This document shows positions 1 through 8,486 of a stretch of DNA of 64,000 nt, piece after piece. The position numbers and the translations under genes were made by a program. The stretch is from an uncultured Muribaculaceae bacterium. GTDB lineage: Bacteria; Bacteroidota; Bacteroidia; Bacteroidales; Muribaculaceae. How positions within the stretch are numbered: position 1 is the stretch's first letter; each line of letters opens with the position of its first letter. The stretch spans positions 310,001 through 374,000 of the forward strand of contig CAKUJD010000003.1 in NCBI GenBank assembly GCA_934661195.1. The letters are read 5' to 3'. The notes below the pieces were generated by a model, which was given only the letters and a program-made list of their open reading frames with translations, searched no databases and had not been told where the DNA came from.

Positions 1-31
1 TGAGGGATTTAAGTCATTCACGGGACTTGTG

Positions 32-769
32 TCAGTTGACGGCCACGGTGGCGGTGGTGTAGGAGTTTTTGCAGCGGATGTAGAGGGTGTGGCGGCCGGC
101 TGCTGCTCCGGGCTGCACGGTGAGGCGGAAGGTGGTGGAGTTGCGTGTGGAACCTGCCTCCTCAACGCTTATGGCCGCGCGCGACCCGGCGGCCACCTCG
201 GCCTCGCAGCCCTTGTGGCGCACCACGGCAAGGGTGCTCTGCTCGCCTTCCGAGGCATTGATGGTGGCAATGGTGCTGCCCCACTCGGGCAGCGAGAGGG
301 TGCGTGGCGCGTATTGCGCATAGTTGACCACGGCGCCCACATTCGTCTTGCCGTCTTTTATCCACGAATCGACCCACATGCGGCGGTAGGTGGAGTTGAT
401 GGCAATGCCCACACAGCCCGAAGGAAAGCGGTGCACACTCTCGCGGCTCATAAGCAGGTAGCCCTCGTCGGGCTGCACGGCGGCCTGGTTGGTGAGCGTG
501 GTGATGTCGGGGTCGGCCTCCTCCACATGCCCCAGGTCGAGCACCTGGCCATAGTCGCAAATGAAGTTGTCGGCCGTGGTGAAGTTGTGGTTGCGGTCGA
601 TATACACATCGGTGGTTGCGAGCAGCGTGCGGCCGTGGTCCTCGTCCATCATGTTCTGGGTGGCCATGTCGTAGGGCAGGCTGAAGGGGTCTTCCTCGTT
701 GCACGAGCACATGAGGGACACGCTCACTGCAGCGGCGGCCAAGAGGGAATGCCTGAATTTGAGTGTCAT
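32..769 (-). CDS. Secreted lipoprotein of unknown function
   Basis: 245-residue protein that begins with a basic n-region, a hydrophobic stretch (about residues 8-20) and a Cys pair (C21, C23) followed by an acidic NEED segment, which reads as a lipoprotein signal with lipidation probably at C23. The mature part has no repeats or membrane segments and looks like a mix of beta structure; the end (TLYIRCKNSYTTATVAVN) resembles an Ig-like strand. It may belong to one of the Bacteroidales DUF lipoprotein families (DUF5036-like is a weak guess). It is transcribed away from the downstream barrel genes with a 200-bp gap, so it is probably its own unit. Function unknown. Confidence 0.75.
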   Translation of the reverse strand: MTLKFRHSLLAAAAVSVSLMCSCNEEDPFSLPYDMATQNMMDEDHGRTLLATTDVYIDRNHNFTTADNFICDYGQVLDLGHVEEADPDITTLTNQAAVQPDEGYLLMSRESVHRFPSGCVGIAINSTYRRMWVDSWIKDGKTNVGAVVNYAQYAPRTLSLPEWGSTIATINASEGEQSTLAVVRHKGCEAEVAAGSRAAISVEEAGSTRNSTTFRLTVQPGAAAGRHTLYIRCKNSYTTATVAVN

Positions 770-970
770 ATGAACGTATTTAAGTTGCTTTAGAAGTTAT
801 ATGCGCAAAATTTGCAGGAATTGCCGCTGCGGCAAAGCAAGGCGGAAAATGCGGCACCAGTTGTGACTGTTGCAGACACACAATGGGGCTTTGCACGCGG
901 CTCAGCAGCCGCTTAGGCAGCAATCACGGCCAGGGCAGCAGGCATCAGCGCAAGACTGAAGAGCGTGCGG

Positions 971-1465
971 CTAAAAGTTGTAGCGCAAGCCGGCTGTGGT
1001 CACCGACTGGTTGTGGTCGCTCACTATCTGATAGCGCCACTCGGTGAAGAATGTGAAGTGGTCGGCAATGGTGTATTCAGCGCCGCAGCCCACATTGGCT
1101 CCGCAGTGGTCCGACTTCACCTTGTTGTCAAGCAGTCCGTCGGGATAGCTGTAGTCCCAGTGCTGATAGGTGAAGCCCACATAGGGGTAGATGTTGAAGC
1201 CGGCGTAGGTGTGGATCACATACTGGGCGTTGATGTTGACGTTCGACGTGCTGAAGCGGTCGTTCTTGAAGAAATACACAAACTCGGGGGCTACGCGCAC
1301 GTTGGGCAGCACCTCGAGCTGGTAGTGAAGGCCGAGTCCGGCCTGGTTGCACTTTGAGGCGTAGTTGAAGCTGGCACCGACCGACATGTCGCCCACGGCG
1401 GCCGACGCTGCGGTGGCGCACATTGCGGCCACGGCTGCAAGCAGCAGATGTTTTACTGATTTCAT
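971..1465 (-). CDS. Outer-membrane beta-barrel protein (OmpX/porin-like)
   Basis: 164 residues with a cleavable signal peptide (hydrophobic to about A22, AxA-like site SAA) and a mature chain of alternating polar/aromatic strands ending in LRYNF, the terminal aromatic typical of barrels inserted by BamA. Strand hairpins such as NYASKCNQAGLGLHYQLEVLP and VRVAPEFVYFFKNDRF fit a small 8-strand barrel. It is a paralogue of the next gene (1594-2061), sharing the order 'FNY..K.DQAG.G...Q....RN.RI.PEF.YFFKN'. The family is commonly called outer membrane beta-barrel / porin family protein; the ligand is unknown. Confidence 0.8.
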   Translation of the reverse strand: MKSVKHLLLAAVAAMCATAASAAVGDMSVGASFNYASKCNQAGLGLHYQLEVLPNVRVAPEFVYFFKNDRFSTSNVNINAQYVIHTYAGFNIYPYVGFTYQHWDYSYPDGLLDNKVKSDHCGANVGCGAEYTIADHFTFFTEWRYQIVSDHNQSVTTAGLRYNF

Positions 1466-1514
1466 TGGAGTATCCTATTTTTTGATAGTAATAATGTGTT
1501 TATATTATCGCGAC

Positions 1515-1560
1515 AAAAGGCTGCCCGCCGGCTCGCATGCGGCCTGGGGCAGCCCATTTT
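1515..1560 (-). terminator. Hairpin terminator after the upstream barrel gene
   Basis: GGCTGCCC (1519-1526) pairs with GGGCAGCC (1547-1554). Read on the minus strand the stem is followed by TTTT, just past the stop of the 1594-2061 gene, so the two barrel paralogues are probably separate transcripts. Confidence 0.6.
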
Positions 1561-1593
1561 TATTGAAAAGAAATTCTCTCTTTTTAGTGGCGC

Positions 1594-2061
1594 TTAGAAG
1601 CGGAACTTGAGGCCGAGTGAGGTTACCGACTGGCTGAAGTCGCTCACCAGCTGGCCGCGCTCCTCGAGGAAGAAGCCCACGTTGCTGGCCAGGCGCACCT
1701 CGAGGCCTGCGCCCAGGTTCACGCCAAAGCGGTTCTCTGAGTGGTCGAAGTCGTCGCTCCAGTTGCTGTACGACAGGCCGGCCAGGGGATAGAAGTCAAC
1801 CTTGGGAGCAAGGCGCACCACATAGTGGAAGTTGCAGTTGATGTCGAAGGTCTCCACACCTTTGTTTTTGAAGAAGTAGATGAACTCCGGCTCGATGCGG
1901 AAGTTGCGGGTGATGCCGGCCTGCAGCTTTGCGCCTATACCGGCCTGGTCGAATTTTGTTCCATAGTTAAAACCGATGCCAAAGGCCAGGTTGCTCGACT
2001 TGGCCTGAGCGCCCAGGGCTGCCATGAGGCAGATAGCGGCTGCTAAGATAATCTTTTTCAT
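1594..2061 (-). CDS. Outer-membrane beta-barrel protein, paralogue of 971-1465
   Basis: 155 residues: signal peptide MKKIILAAAICLMAALGAQA with cleavage after AQA, then a small barrel that ends in LGLKFRF. It aligns end to end with the neighbouring barrel (conserved DQAGIGAKLQ, RNFRIEPEFIYFFKN, FYPLAGLSYSNW, SDFSQSVTSLGLKF). Tandem duplication followed by divergence is the simple explanation. A terminator hairpin lies between the two genes. Confidence 0.8.
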   Translation of the reverse strand: MKKIILAAAICLMAALGAQAKSSNLAFGIGFNYGTKFDQAGIGAKLQAGITRNFRIEPEFIYFFKNKGVETFDINCNFHYVVRLAPKVDFYPLAGLSYSNWSDDFDHSENRFGVNLGAGLEVRLASNVGFFLEERGQLVSDFSQSVTSLGLKFRF

Positions 2062-2130
2062 AATCGCGTTTTTTTTGAAGTTAATAAAATTTTAATGTGA
2101 TAAGTAGTATGTTTGGATAATTTCCCTTTG

Positions 2131-3081
2131 TCAGTTGTCATCGCCGCCGGCCGCTGCTGGCGGCTGCGCGGGCATGTTCTCGTCGCGCTCCTGCGGCTTG
2201 AATTTTTGCAGGCGCACCTTCATCTCGTCGAAGCCCTGGCCGTAGATGCCGTTGACGTTGGCCTGCGAAATGAGGGCGTCGTTGTCGATGGCCTTGATTA
2301 TGCGGAACACCGTGACGCTCTCAAACTTGCGGCACATAACCAGCAGGATTTTCACGTCGCGCTTGGTGTACCAGCCAGTGCCGTGCAGCAGTGTGCAGCC
2401 GCGGTGGGCCTCATTGTTGATGGCGTTGGCTATGTCTTCCCACTTTTGGCTGAATATGAGAAACTGCACCGCCTGGCGGTTGGAGTTGATCACGAGATCG
2501 GCCACAAACGAGTTGATTATCATAAATATGAGACCATACACGATTTTGTCCACGCTGTGGAATATCAGGTAGCTCGACGAGATTATCACGAGGTCCATAT
2601 ACAGCATCATGCGGCCAAACGACACGTTGGTGTACTTAGTGACCATGGCGGCCACGATGTCGGTGCCGGCCGAACTGCCGTTGTGCACAAACACAGTGCC
2701 GATGCCCACGCCGCAGAAGCATGCGCCTATTATCACATTCATAAACGGCTCGTGGGCCACTATGGGCGCGTGCGACAGCGGCGTGAAGGCATATATGAGC
2801 AGCGACGCGGCCGTGGCGCCGAAAATGGTGCGTATCACAAACTGGCGGCCCACCGTGCGGTAGGCTATGGCAAGCAGCAGCATGTTGATGGCGTAGAATG
2901 TCCACGACACGGGCCAGCCGAGGCCGAAGAGCAGCAGCGACGATATGCCCGTCACGCCTCCGGTCACCACCTTTTCGGGCAAGATGAAGGCGCAAAAGCC
3001 AAATGCGTATGAGGCCAGACCGATGACTATGATCACGTAGTCCTTGAGTCCCTTCAGCAGTCGTTTAACGTCAGTTGCCAT
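2131..3081 (-). CDS. YitT/DUF2179-type membrane protein
   Basis: 316 residues with about five to six hydrophobic segments in the first 210 residues (IIVIGLASYAFGFCAFIL, GLGWPVSWTFYAINMLLLAI, MNVIIGACFCGVGIGTVFV, MLYMDLVIISSSYLIF, IVYGLIFMIINSFVADLVI) and a soluble C-terminal domain of about 90 residues. The motifs GGVTGISSLL, HNGSSAGTDIVAAMV and the DUF2179-like tail (KILLVMCRKFESVTVFRIIKAIDNDALIS) identify the YitT family of inner-membrane proteins, whose transport function is unproven. It stands alone, divergent from the holin-like gene. A short acidic/proline tail (ERDENMPAQPPAAAGGDDN) follows the domain. Confidence 0.85.
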   Translation of the reverse strand: MATDVKRLLKGLKDYVIIVIGLASYAFGFCAFILPEKVVTGGVTGISSLLLFGLGWPVSWTFYAINMLLLAIAYRTVGRQFVIRTIFGATAASLLIYAFTPLSHAPIVAHEPFMNVIIGACFCGVGIGTVFVHNGSSAGTDIVAAMVTKYTNVSFGRMMLYMDLVIISSSYLIFHSVDKIVYGLIFMIINSFVADLVINSNRQAVQFLIFSQKWEDIANAINNEAHRGCTLLHGTGWYTKRDVKILLVMCRKFESVTVFRIIKAIDNDALISQANVNGIYGQGFDEMKVRLQKFKPQERDENMPAQPPAAAGGDDN

Positions 3082-3271
3082 TGCTCAATGCTGTTTTTAG
3101 TTTCTTTAATGCGCTAAATTAGGGAATAGTTTCGATTTTTTGCGCTTTTTCAAACCACAAATCACAAAAAAAATGCTAAAAAGCCCGTTGGCAGTGCTAT
3201 TTTGCCTACCTTTACCTCTTGAAAGGCGGCCCAAGCCGCTTCACAACGTAACAAAAACTAAAGAAACGATT

Positions 3272-3604
3272 ATGATAGCAACGTTACTTATCTCGGCCTT
3301 GGCGGTGGGCATCACCGCATGGCTGCTGCCCGGCGTGGGCATTGACTCGTGGCTGTGGACCATTGTGATAGCCGTGGTGCTGGGCGTGATCAACGCGGTG
3401 GTGAAGCCGGTGGTGAAGCTGCTGGCGCTGCCTGTGAACCTGATCACGCTGGGCCTGTTCTCGTTTGTGATCAACGCGCTCATGATTGAGCTGTGTGCCG
3501 CTGTGGTGCCGGCCTTTCACGTGAGCAGCTTCATGTGGGCCATGGCCTACAGCGTGGTGCTGGCCGTTGTCACCTGGCTGCTGGGCATCATTTTCGACCG
3601 GTAG
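3272..3604 (+). CDS. Phage-holin-IV-like small membrane protein (YvlD type)
   Basis: 110 residues from the ATG at 3272; an upstream in-frame ATG at 3140 would add 44 low-complexity residues with no similarity to the family, so the shorter start is preferred. Four hydrophobic helices (residues 2-20, 25-45, 47-75, 85-107) with the conserved VNLITLGLF segment and the polar IDSWLWTIVIAVVLGVINAVVKPV. Members are annotated 'phage holin family protein' but occur as single chromosomal genes without phage context; no prophage genes are visible here. The role is unknown, possibly envelope related. Confidence 0.8.
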   Translation: MIATLLISALAVGITAWLLPGVGIDSWLWTIVIAVVLGVINAVVKPVVKLLALPVNLITLGLFSFVINALMIELCAAVVPAFHVSSFMWAMAYSVVLAVVTWLLGIIFDR

Positions 3605-3620
3605 CCGGCAATGTGGCAAC

Positions 3621-3664
3621 AAAAATGTCGGCCTGGGCCATCAGTGCCCGGGCCGATGTTTTTT
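3621..3664. terminator. Bidirectional terminator between holin-like gene and tdk
   Basis: A TCGGCCTGGGC / GCCCGGGCCGA stem (one G-T pair) with A5 before and T6 after it lies between two convergent genes and can serve both. Confidence 0.75.
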
Positions 3665-3678
3665 GTCGTATCTTGATT

Positions 3679-4308
3679 TTAATGCGATTTGAACTTAAGG
3701 GCGTTGCGCTGAGCGCTCTCGATGCGGCGGTTGCGCCAGCAGTGACGGCACAAAGCCACATACTTGTCGTTGCCGCCTATTTCCACTTGGTCGCCGTCGA
3801 TGACGATGTTGCCGTGACTGTCGATGCGGGCATTGACTATGGTCTTGCGGCCGCAGGTGCAGGTGCTCTTTATCTCGTCGATGGTGTCGGCCAGCTCAAA
3901 CAAGCGGCGGGAGCCTTCAAACAGGTGTGTCTGGAAGTCGGTGCGCAAGCCGTAGCAAATCACGTTGACGCCATAGTCGTCAACGATGCGCGCCAACTGG
4001 TCGACTTGCTTGGCGCTTAGGAACTGCGCCTCGTCGATTAAAATCCAGTCCTTCACCTGCAGGCTGTCGTCGAACAGCTTTTTAAGGTCGTTGTAGAGGT
4101 CGGTCGCGGGGTATATCCACTTGCAGGTGCGCTCAATGCCTATGCGCGAGCGAATCACGCTGTCCTTCTCGCGATTGTCGATGATGGGCTTCATGCACAG
4201 GTATTGCATGCCGCGCTCCTCGAAGTTGTAGGCCTGCGTGAGCAGCAGGGCCGTCTTGGCCGAGCCCATGGTGCCGTATCTGAAATATAGTTTTCCCGAA
4301 CCGTTCAT
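3679..4308 (-). CDS. tdk: Thymidine kinase (type II)
   Basis: 209 residues, starting at the ATG at 4308. The open frame extends upstream to 4449, but the extension runs through the promoter and is not family-like. It phosphorylates thymidine with ATP in the salvage pathway. Visible: P-loop GTMGSAKT (residues 12-19), Walker-B-like DWILIDEAQFL, lasso segment, and zinc ligands in CTCGR and CRHC near the C-terminus. Length fits the bacterial homotetrameric TK family. Single-gene transcript with its own promoter and a shared terminator. Confidence 0.95.
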   Translation of the reverse strand: MNGSGKLYFRYGTMGSAKTALLLTQAYNFEERGMQYLCMKPIIDNREKDSVIRSRIGIERTCKWIYPATDLYNDLKKLFDDSLQVKDWILIDEAQFLSAKQVDQLARIVDDYGVNVICYGLRTDFQTHLFEGSRRLFELADTIDEIKSTCTCGRKTIVNARIDSHGNIVIDGDQVEIGGNDKYVALCRHCWRNRRIESAQRNALKFKSH

Positions 4309-4425
4309 GTCAGTAGTCTTATATATGATGTGTGTATTGCTAATAGCATCACACCGTGTGTGAGCATAAAAAAATTGCGGACAGCGCCACACCCGAATTG
4401 TGCGAGTGCGTGGCGCAACCGCAAG

Positions 4426-4433
4426 CAAAGTTA
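4426..4433 (-). promoter_or_regulatory. -7 element for tdk
   Basis: Reads TAACTTTG on the minus strand (Bacteroidetes TAnnTTTG consensus), with a TTG about 16 bases upstream. It implies a leader of about 110 nt before the tdk start at 4308, which supports the shorter start. Confidence 0.55.
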
Positions 4434-4494
4434 TTATTTTTTTGGCCAACGCGCGGCATGGCGGGACATAAAGTTATTAACAACCTGTTAGCCG

Positions 4495-4950
4495 TCACCA
4501 CCAGCAGGCCACCTTCACGCAAATCTTCCTGATGCGCTCGCCCTCATGGCCAATGATTGGCGCATGGGCGTCGTGGGGCATCATCACGGCGAAGTCGCCG
4601 GGGTGCAGGGTGACGTAGGCCAGGGGACGGTCGGCGTAGAAGGCTATGTCGCGCGCAGGGTCGTAGGCCTCGGCCACGCTGCGCAGCATGCAGCCGGGCA
4701 GGTAGCCAATCACCTCGGGACGGTCGACGGGCACGTGGATGTCGATGAAGCGGCGGTGCAGTTCAAGCCGCTGAGCGTCGCGGCTCAGCATGAGCGGCGT
4801 CTCCACATTGGCCCAAATCACATCGGGCTCAAGCACCGCGCGGCCCGCTTCCAGAGTGGCGTAGCGCACCTTGATCCATTCAAGCGCATTGGCCAGCCGC
4901 GGGTGCAGGCGGCCGGCCTCGCTTGTGTCGCTGAAGTTTCCTATTATCAT
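4495..4950 (-). CDS. YhcH/YjgK/YiaL (DUF386) family protein
   Basis: 151 residues from ATG at 4950; a TTG three codons upstream is an alternative. Cupin-like fold typical of this family: LHRRFIDIHVPVDRPEVIGYL, FYADRPLAYVTLHPGDFAVMMPHDAHAPII and the closing KICVKVA. The His and Asp/Glu residues in these segments are the presumed metal ligands. Family members sit in sialic-acid and other sugar operons (NanQ/YhcH); the exact reaction here is unknown. The start lies 15 bp after the stop of the PIG-L deacetylase gene, so the two form an operon, suggesting modified-sugar metabolism. Confidence 0.85.
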   Translation of the reverse strand: MIIGNFSDTSEAGRLHPRLANALEWIKVRYATLEAGRAVLEPDVIWANVETPLMLSRDAQRLELHRRFIDIHVPVDRPEVIGYLPGCMLRSVAEAYDPARDIAFYADRPLAYVTLHPGDFAVMMPHDAHAPIIGHEGERIRKICVKVACWW

Positions 4951-4964
4951 ATGGTGCAAGTCGT

Positions 4965-5714
4965 TTAGCGGTCGCTCATGCCGTTCTCAGGCCACAGCTG
5001 CTTAGAAAACGCCTCGGCGGCCTTGCAGTGGAACTCAATGCCGCGGAACTTCTCCATCACGCCGTGCCAGCCGTTGATGATGTCGGGCATGCCCTGGCTC
5101 ACGTGGCACATGCATGCCTCGTGCTTCTTAGCCACCACCGAGTCGATGTTGACGTAGTCGGTGGGGATGAAATTCTGCGACTGCAGCCCCGACATGGCCT
5201 CGGCATAGTAGAGGTCGAAACTGTGGTCGAGCTGGCGCCAGGCGTCATACACCAGCAGCGAAGTGGCGCGGTGGTCGCGGTGAGCGTCGATGGGCCAGTG
5301 TGTGAACACCACATCGGGCTTCTCGCGCTCGATTACGGCCTTCATCTGCGCATAGCGGGCGCGGTTGATCTCGGTGTCGCCGTCAACCTGATCCATGAAA
5401 ATGTGCCTTATGCCCATCACGCGGCAGGCGTCCTCGCTCTCCTTGTGGCGTATGGCGGCCGCCTCGTCGTGGCTTTTGCCGGCTATGCCGGCCTCGCCGC
5501 CGGTGAGATACACGCTCACCACCTCGCACCCCTGGCCCTTAAGCACCAGCATGGTGCCGCCGGCTATGGTTTCGGGGTCGTCGGGGTGTGCGCCCACCAC
5601 CAGAGCTTTCTTATAATGAGCCTGGGCAATGCGCTGTGCGTGCGCAGGCATGGCGGCCCCTGCGGCAAGCACAGCCGCAAGAGCAAGAGCAATAAAAGGG
5701 TGTTTTGCTTTCAT
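4965..5714 (-). CDS. Secreted PIG-L family (LmbE-like) deacetylase
   Basis: 249 residues from ATG at 5714; the longer open frame adds a non-family stretch. Signal peptide MKAKHPFIALALAAVLAAGAAMPAHA with AHA cleavage, so the enzyme is periplasmic. Zinc-binding motifs AHPDD (in VGAHPDDPETIAGGT) and HWPIDAHRDH are complete, as in GlcNAc-type N-deacetylases. First gene of a two-gene operon with the DUF386 protein; together they suggest processing of an N-acetylated sugar, but the substrate is not determined. Confidence 0.88.
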   Translation of the reverse strand: MKAKHPFIALALAAVLAAGAAMPAHAQRIAQAHYKKALVVGAHPDDPETIAGGTMLVLKGQGCEVVSVYLTGGEAGIAGKSHDEAAAIRHKESEDACRVMGIRHIFMDQVDGDTEINRARYAQMKAVIEREKPDVVFTHWPIDAHRDHRATSLLVYDAWRQLDHSFDLYYAEAMSGLQSQNFIPTDYVNIDSVVAKKHEACMCHVSQGMPDIINGWHGVMEKFRGIEFHCKAAEAFSKQLWPENGMSDR

Positions 5715-6149
5715 TAGCGTATTTTTGTTGTTTGGGTTATTAATAGTGGTAGCACTCAGAAAGGTGCAGTGCAATATTAGTGAAATTCCGCGATGTGTGC
5801 AAGCATTGAGTGGCAAACTTGAGCGCGGCCACTCACCCGCCGCACGGGCTAAGCAGCACAGGATTTCCTTCTGAAAAGGAAAGATTTGCCCAAAAGTTTC
5901 CTTTTCAAAAGGAAACCAACCATATTAATAGCCAAATTTTGAGTATTACCAAGCATGGGTTGCCTGTTACCCAGAATTAAGCGCAGGCGCTCCGAGCTTG
6001 AGATTTCCCACAGATTTCACGGATTTACACAGATTTTTTTTGACTTTGCAGGAATTAAATTCAAAAAAGTATCCGTTAAATAGAAATCCGTGATAATCTG
6101 TGTAAATCTGTGGAAAATATAAGTCAGCAACTGAGTTCGCGGAATCCTA
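5715..6149. other. Gene-free spacer with hairpins and an inverted CACAGATT repeat
   Basis: No coding potential. It holds two small hairpins (5864-5882 TTTCCTT/AAAGGAAA; 5896-5916 GTTTCCTTTT/AAAAGGAAAC) and an imperfect inverted repeat built of CCACAGATT and CACGGATTT blocks (about 6005-6036 against 6083-6116). The latter belongs to a short repeat seen again near 36.28, 38.41, 48.07 and 49.45 kb. Confidence 0.6.
6005..6116. repeat. Inverted CACAGATT repeat pair
   Basis: Left arm CCACAGATTTCACGGATTT (from 6009) faces a right arm that on the other strand reads TTCCACAGATTTACACAG. Arms are not perfect mirror images because CACGGATTT and TACACAGATT are swapped in order, as if two half-elements inserted head to head. 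Confidence 0.5.
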
Positions 6150-7247
6150 CTACTTGGACGGTGGTGGGGTGATGGTGCCGTCGGGCGAGATGCGGGGGCG
6201 GAATGGCGTGGCGATGTCGGCTGCCGTGAGGGCGGCTATCTCGCGCGCTGCGCGGTGCTGGGGGTCGAGGCGAGGTCCTGTGCCCCACCCCTGCACCATT
6301 GAGTGTATGCGGCCGCGCACCAGGCGGCCCGTAGAGCGGCTGACGGTGGCTGTAAGCAGCGGCGCCAGCCCGCACTTGCCTGCCACGCTGATGCCGCACG
6401 GGGTGCAGAAGTTGCCAAGACTGTAGGCGATAAGGTGGCCGCGATACACCTCGATGGCACGCACCACATGCGGCCCGTGGCCATATACCACATCGGCGCC
6501 GCGGTCGATGCACAGCCGCGCAAACCGCCTCACGTTGCCGCGATTGTCGCCCAGATAGCGTTCGGTGCCGTGTGGCAACCGGCGGTAGTCAAGTCCCTCG
6601 CCGCCACCGTGAAAACTCACTATCACCACGTCGGACTGCTGCCTCAGACGGCGCACCACGCGGCTCACGCGGGCGGTGTCGGAAGTGAGCAGCGTGCCCC
6701 AGTTGTGGCCGAAGGCGGCAAAGCCGTAGGTGACGCCGCCTATGCGCCGCACTGCCATCTCGTCGCCTTCGGTGCCGGCGTGGCCTATGCCCAGGCGGTC
6801 GAGCACACGGCGTGTGGAGGCCACGCCGGGGGCCAGAAAGTCGAGCGCGTGGTTGTTGGCCATGCTCATAAAGTCGTAGCCCGCCTCGGCCTCGAGGCGC
6901 GCCATGCGCGAGGGGGTGAGGAAGTAGTAGCTGAACTTTGACTGAGGCTTCGGCCGCGGCTTGAGGCCGTCGCCCAGCACGCCCTCCTGATTGCCGCACG
7001 CCACATCGGCCGCACGCAGCAGGGGAGCAGCATCGGCAAACAGGCGGCGGCCACCATCGGGCGGCATCTTGCGCTCGGGATACACGGTGCCAAGCATCAC
7101 ATCGCCTGTCATGGCAATGGTCACAGTGGAGTCGGCCACGGTGTCGGCAGCCACAGCGTCGGGGGCGGCAGTCGACTTGGCCGCCCGCGTGCATGCCGCT
7201 ATGCAGAGTGCGCCCAGCAGCATCGGGCAAAGGGTGCTGCGCCTCAT
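6150..7247 (-). CDS. CapA-family metallophosphatase-like lipoprotein
   Basis: 365 residues from ATG at 7247, which overlaps the stop of the upstream gene by 4 bp (ATGA). Lipoprotein signal with lipidation at C19 (LCIAAC). The PGA_cap signature is present in order: MTGDVMLG, CGNQEGVL, MANNHALDF, SFHGGGEG, DVVYGHGPHVVRAIEVY and IAYSLGNF. The family is named after the poly-gamma-glutamate capsule protein CapA, but many members act on other cell-surface polymers. No other capsule genes are present, so the substrate is unknown. Translationally coupled to the TraB/GumN protein. Confidence 0.88.
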   Translation of the reverse strand: MRRSTLCPMLLGALCIAACTRAAKSTAAPDAVAADTVADSTVTIAMTGDVMLGTVYPERKMPPDGGRRLFADAAPLLRAADVACGNQEGVLGDGLKPRPKPQSKFSYYFLTPSRMARLEAEAGYDFMSMANNHALDFLAPGVASTRRVLDRLGIGHAGTEGDEMAVRRIGGVTYGFAAFGHNWGTLLTSDTARVSRVVRRLRQQSDVVIVSFHGGGEGLDYRRLPHGTERYLGDNRGNVRRFARLCIDRGADVVYGHGPHVVRAIEVYRGHLIAYSLGNFCTPCGISVAGKCGLAPLLTATVSRSTGRLVRGRIHSMVQGWGTGPRLDPQHRAAREIAALTAADIATPFRPRISPDGTITPPPSK

Positions 7248-8164
7248 TGGCCTGAGCCGCTGTTGGCGGCGCCGGCAAACGGCGCCACGGTGAATCCCTG
7301 GCCGCGAAGCAGTGTTATAAGTCCCTTGGCTCCCGGCAGATGGCCCGCACCCACGCACACCAGCACCGGTCCTTGGGCCATGGCTGCGGGCAGCATGGCA
7401 GCCCAGCTGGAGTTGAGGTCGTAGATGAGGCGCTGAGCCTCACGGCTGTCGCCGGCGCACTCCTCGTCTTCCATCAGCTGCAAGAGGCGGTCGAGGTCTT
7501 GCCGCTCGTAGGCGCTGCAGATTTCGGCCGACACGGCGGCATAGACGCTGTCGCGCTTGCACATTTCCAGCAGGTCGCTGGCTTGGGTGGTGAGCGGCGC
7601 GCCCAGCAGCAGGCCTATCTGGAAGTCGATGCTCTCAAGGCCGTGCACAGCCTTGCCGGCCGCACGGCCGCGGCGCTGCACCACGGCGTCGATTTGCTGC
7701 GACGGGTCCCAGTTGCCCATGTTGGCGGCATCGCGCAGCACCTGCATCTGCGTGGCTATGGCCGTGGGCTTGAGCGCGTCGAGCTGCTTAAGGGTGAGGC
7801 CAGTGGCGCCAAAGTATTTGTTGAACGTGCGCTCCACCACTGCATAGCCATCGGCCGAAAGCAGGCGGCTGAGCGCGCTGTCGGGCGGAGCCATCATTGC
7901 CATTGCCATGCGCTGCAACACCTGCGGGCTGGCCATGCTGTCGCAGTCCACCTCGCCCCACACGGCGCCGCTTGCCGCCAAGGCATCGGAGAAGCCGCTG
8001 ATGGAGTCGAGCATCGACGGCAGTGCCAGATGGTGCGTGCCCATAATGTAGGAGGGCCGCTCAAGCCCGTTGCCGCTCACGCGCCACAGCAGTTGGGCGC
8101 GGGCCGGCAGCCACAGCAACGCTGCAGCCGCAAAAATGGCGATGAGAAGTGATTTTTGTCGCAT
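7244..8164 (-). CDS. TraB/GumN family secreted protein
   Basis: 306 residues with a signal peptide (to about ARA, residue 23). Family motifs: PSYIMGTHHLALPSM near the N-terminus, VWGEVDCDSM, and the C-terminal VCVGAGHLPGAKGLITLLRGQGF, containing the conserved Gly/His (GAGHL..G) thought to be part of a metal-dependent active site related to Tiki proteases. First gene of an operon with the CapA-like gene (4-bp overlap). Substrate unknown. Confidence 0.88.
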   Translation of the reverse strand: MRQKSLLIAIFAAAALLWLPARAQLLWRVSGNGLERPSYIMGTHHLALPSMLDSISGFSDALAASGAVWGEVDCDSMASPQVLQRMAMAMMAPPDSALSRLLSADGYAVVERTFNKYFGATGLTLKQLDALKPTAIATQMQVLRDAANMGNWDPSQQIDAVVQRRGRAAGKAVHGLESIDFQIGLLLGAPLTTQASDLLEMCKRDSVYAAVSAEICSAYERQDLDRLLQLMEDEECAGDSREAQRLIYDLNSSWAAMLPAAMAQGPVLVCVGAGHLPGAKGLITLLRGQGFTVAPFAGAANSGSGQ

Positions 8165-8293
8165 AAATTAAGCGTTAGTCGGTTAAAGAAATGTCCAAAA
8201 GTAATAAAAAGAGATGACACAAACCGCCACAAGGAGCAATTAAAGCCGAAAAAATACCAATTATTGGCGATTGCGTGGGCGGCAAGGCGGCAG

Positions 8294-8301
8294 TAACTTT
8301 G
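8294..8301 (+). promoter_or_regulatory. -7 element of orphan transcription unit
   Basis: TAACTTTG, with TTG at 8271-8273 about 23 bases upstream; matches the Bacteroidetes promoter pattern. No ORF follows; the next signal is a strong terminator at 8438. Confidence 0.55.
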
Positions 8302-8306
8302 CAATC

Positions 8307-8486
8307 GTAAAAAGGACAATGACACTACAGTAGTTTAAGAGACAACTGCTTCTATGCAAGATAAAAGTGAATTAGTTATTAGTTGACATTATTACGTAGC
8401 CACATTTCTAAGTTAATAGTAAGTAATCGAAAAAATCGCTGCCGGACTCCCCGATGTGAATCGCAGTCACCCGGCAGCTTTTTTTA
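8307..8486 (+). ncRNA. Candidate small non-coding RNA of about 180 nt
   Basis: Bounded by a -7 element (8294-8301) and a canonical terminator (8438-8486). Only trivial ORFs exist inside (ATG at 8319 stops after four codons; ATG at 8354 after ten). An internal hairpin AGTAGTT/AACTGCT (about 8330-8352) is visible. The size is in the range of 6S RNA, but I cannot demonstrate the 6S fold. Start is inferred from the promoter, not measured. Confidence 0.45.
8438..8486 (+). terminator. Strong rho-independent terminator
   Basis: GCTGCCGG (8438-8445) pairs with CCGGCAGC (8471-8478), followed by T7. The upstream gene on this strand is absent, so it marks the end of the candidate small RNA. Confidence 0.8.

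Noticed and set aside
3272..3604. Prophage remnant, because of the holin-like product
   Set aside because: The gene belongs to a chromosomal family misnamed after phage holins; no other phage genes are near.
4309..4449. N-terminal extension of thymidine kinase
   Set aside because: The added 47 residues cover the likely promoter (TAACTTTG at 4426-4433) and have no family similarity; the ATG at 4308 fits the conserved N-terminus.
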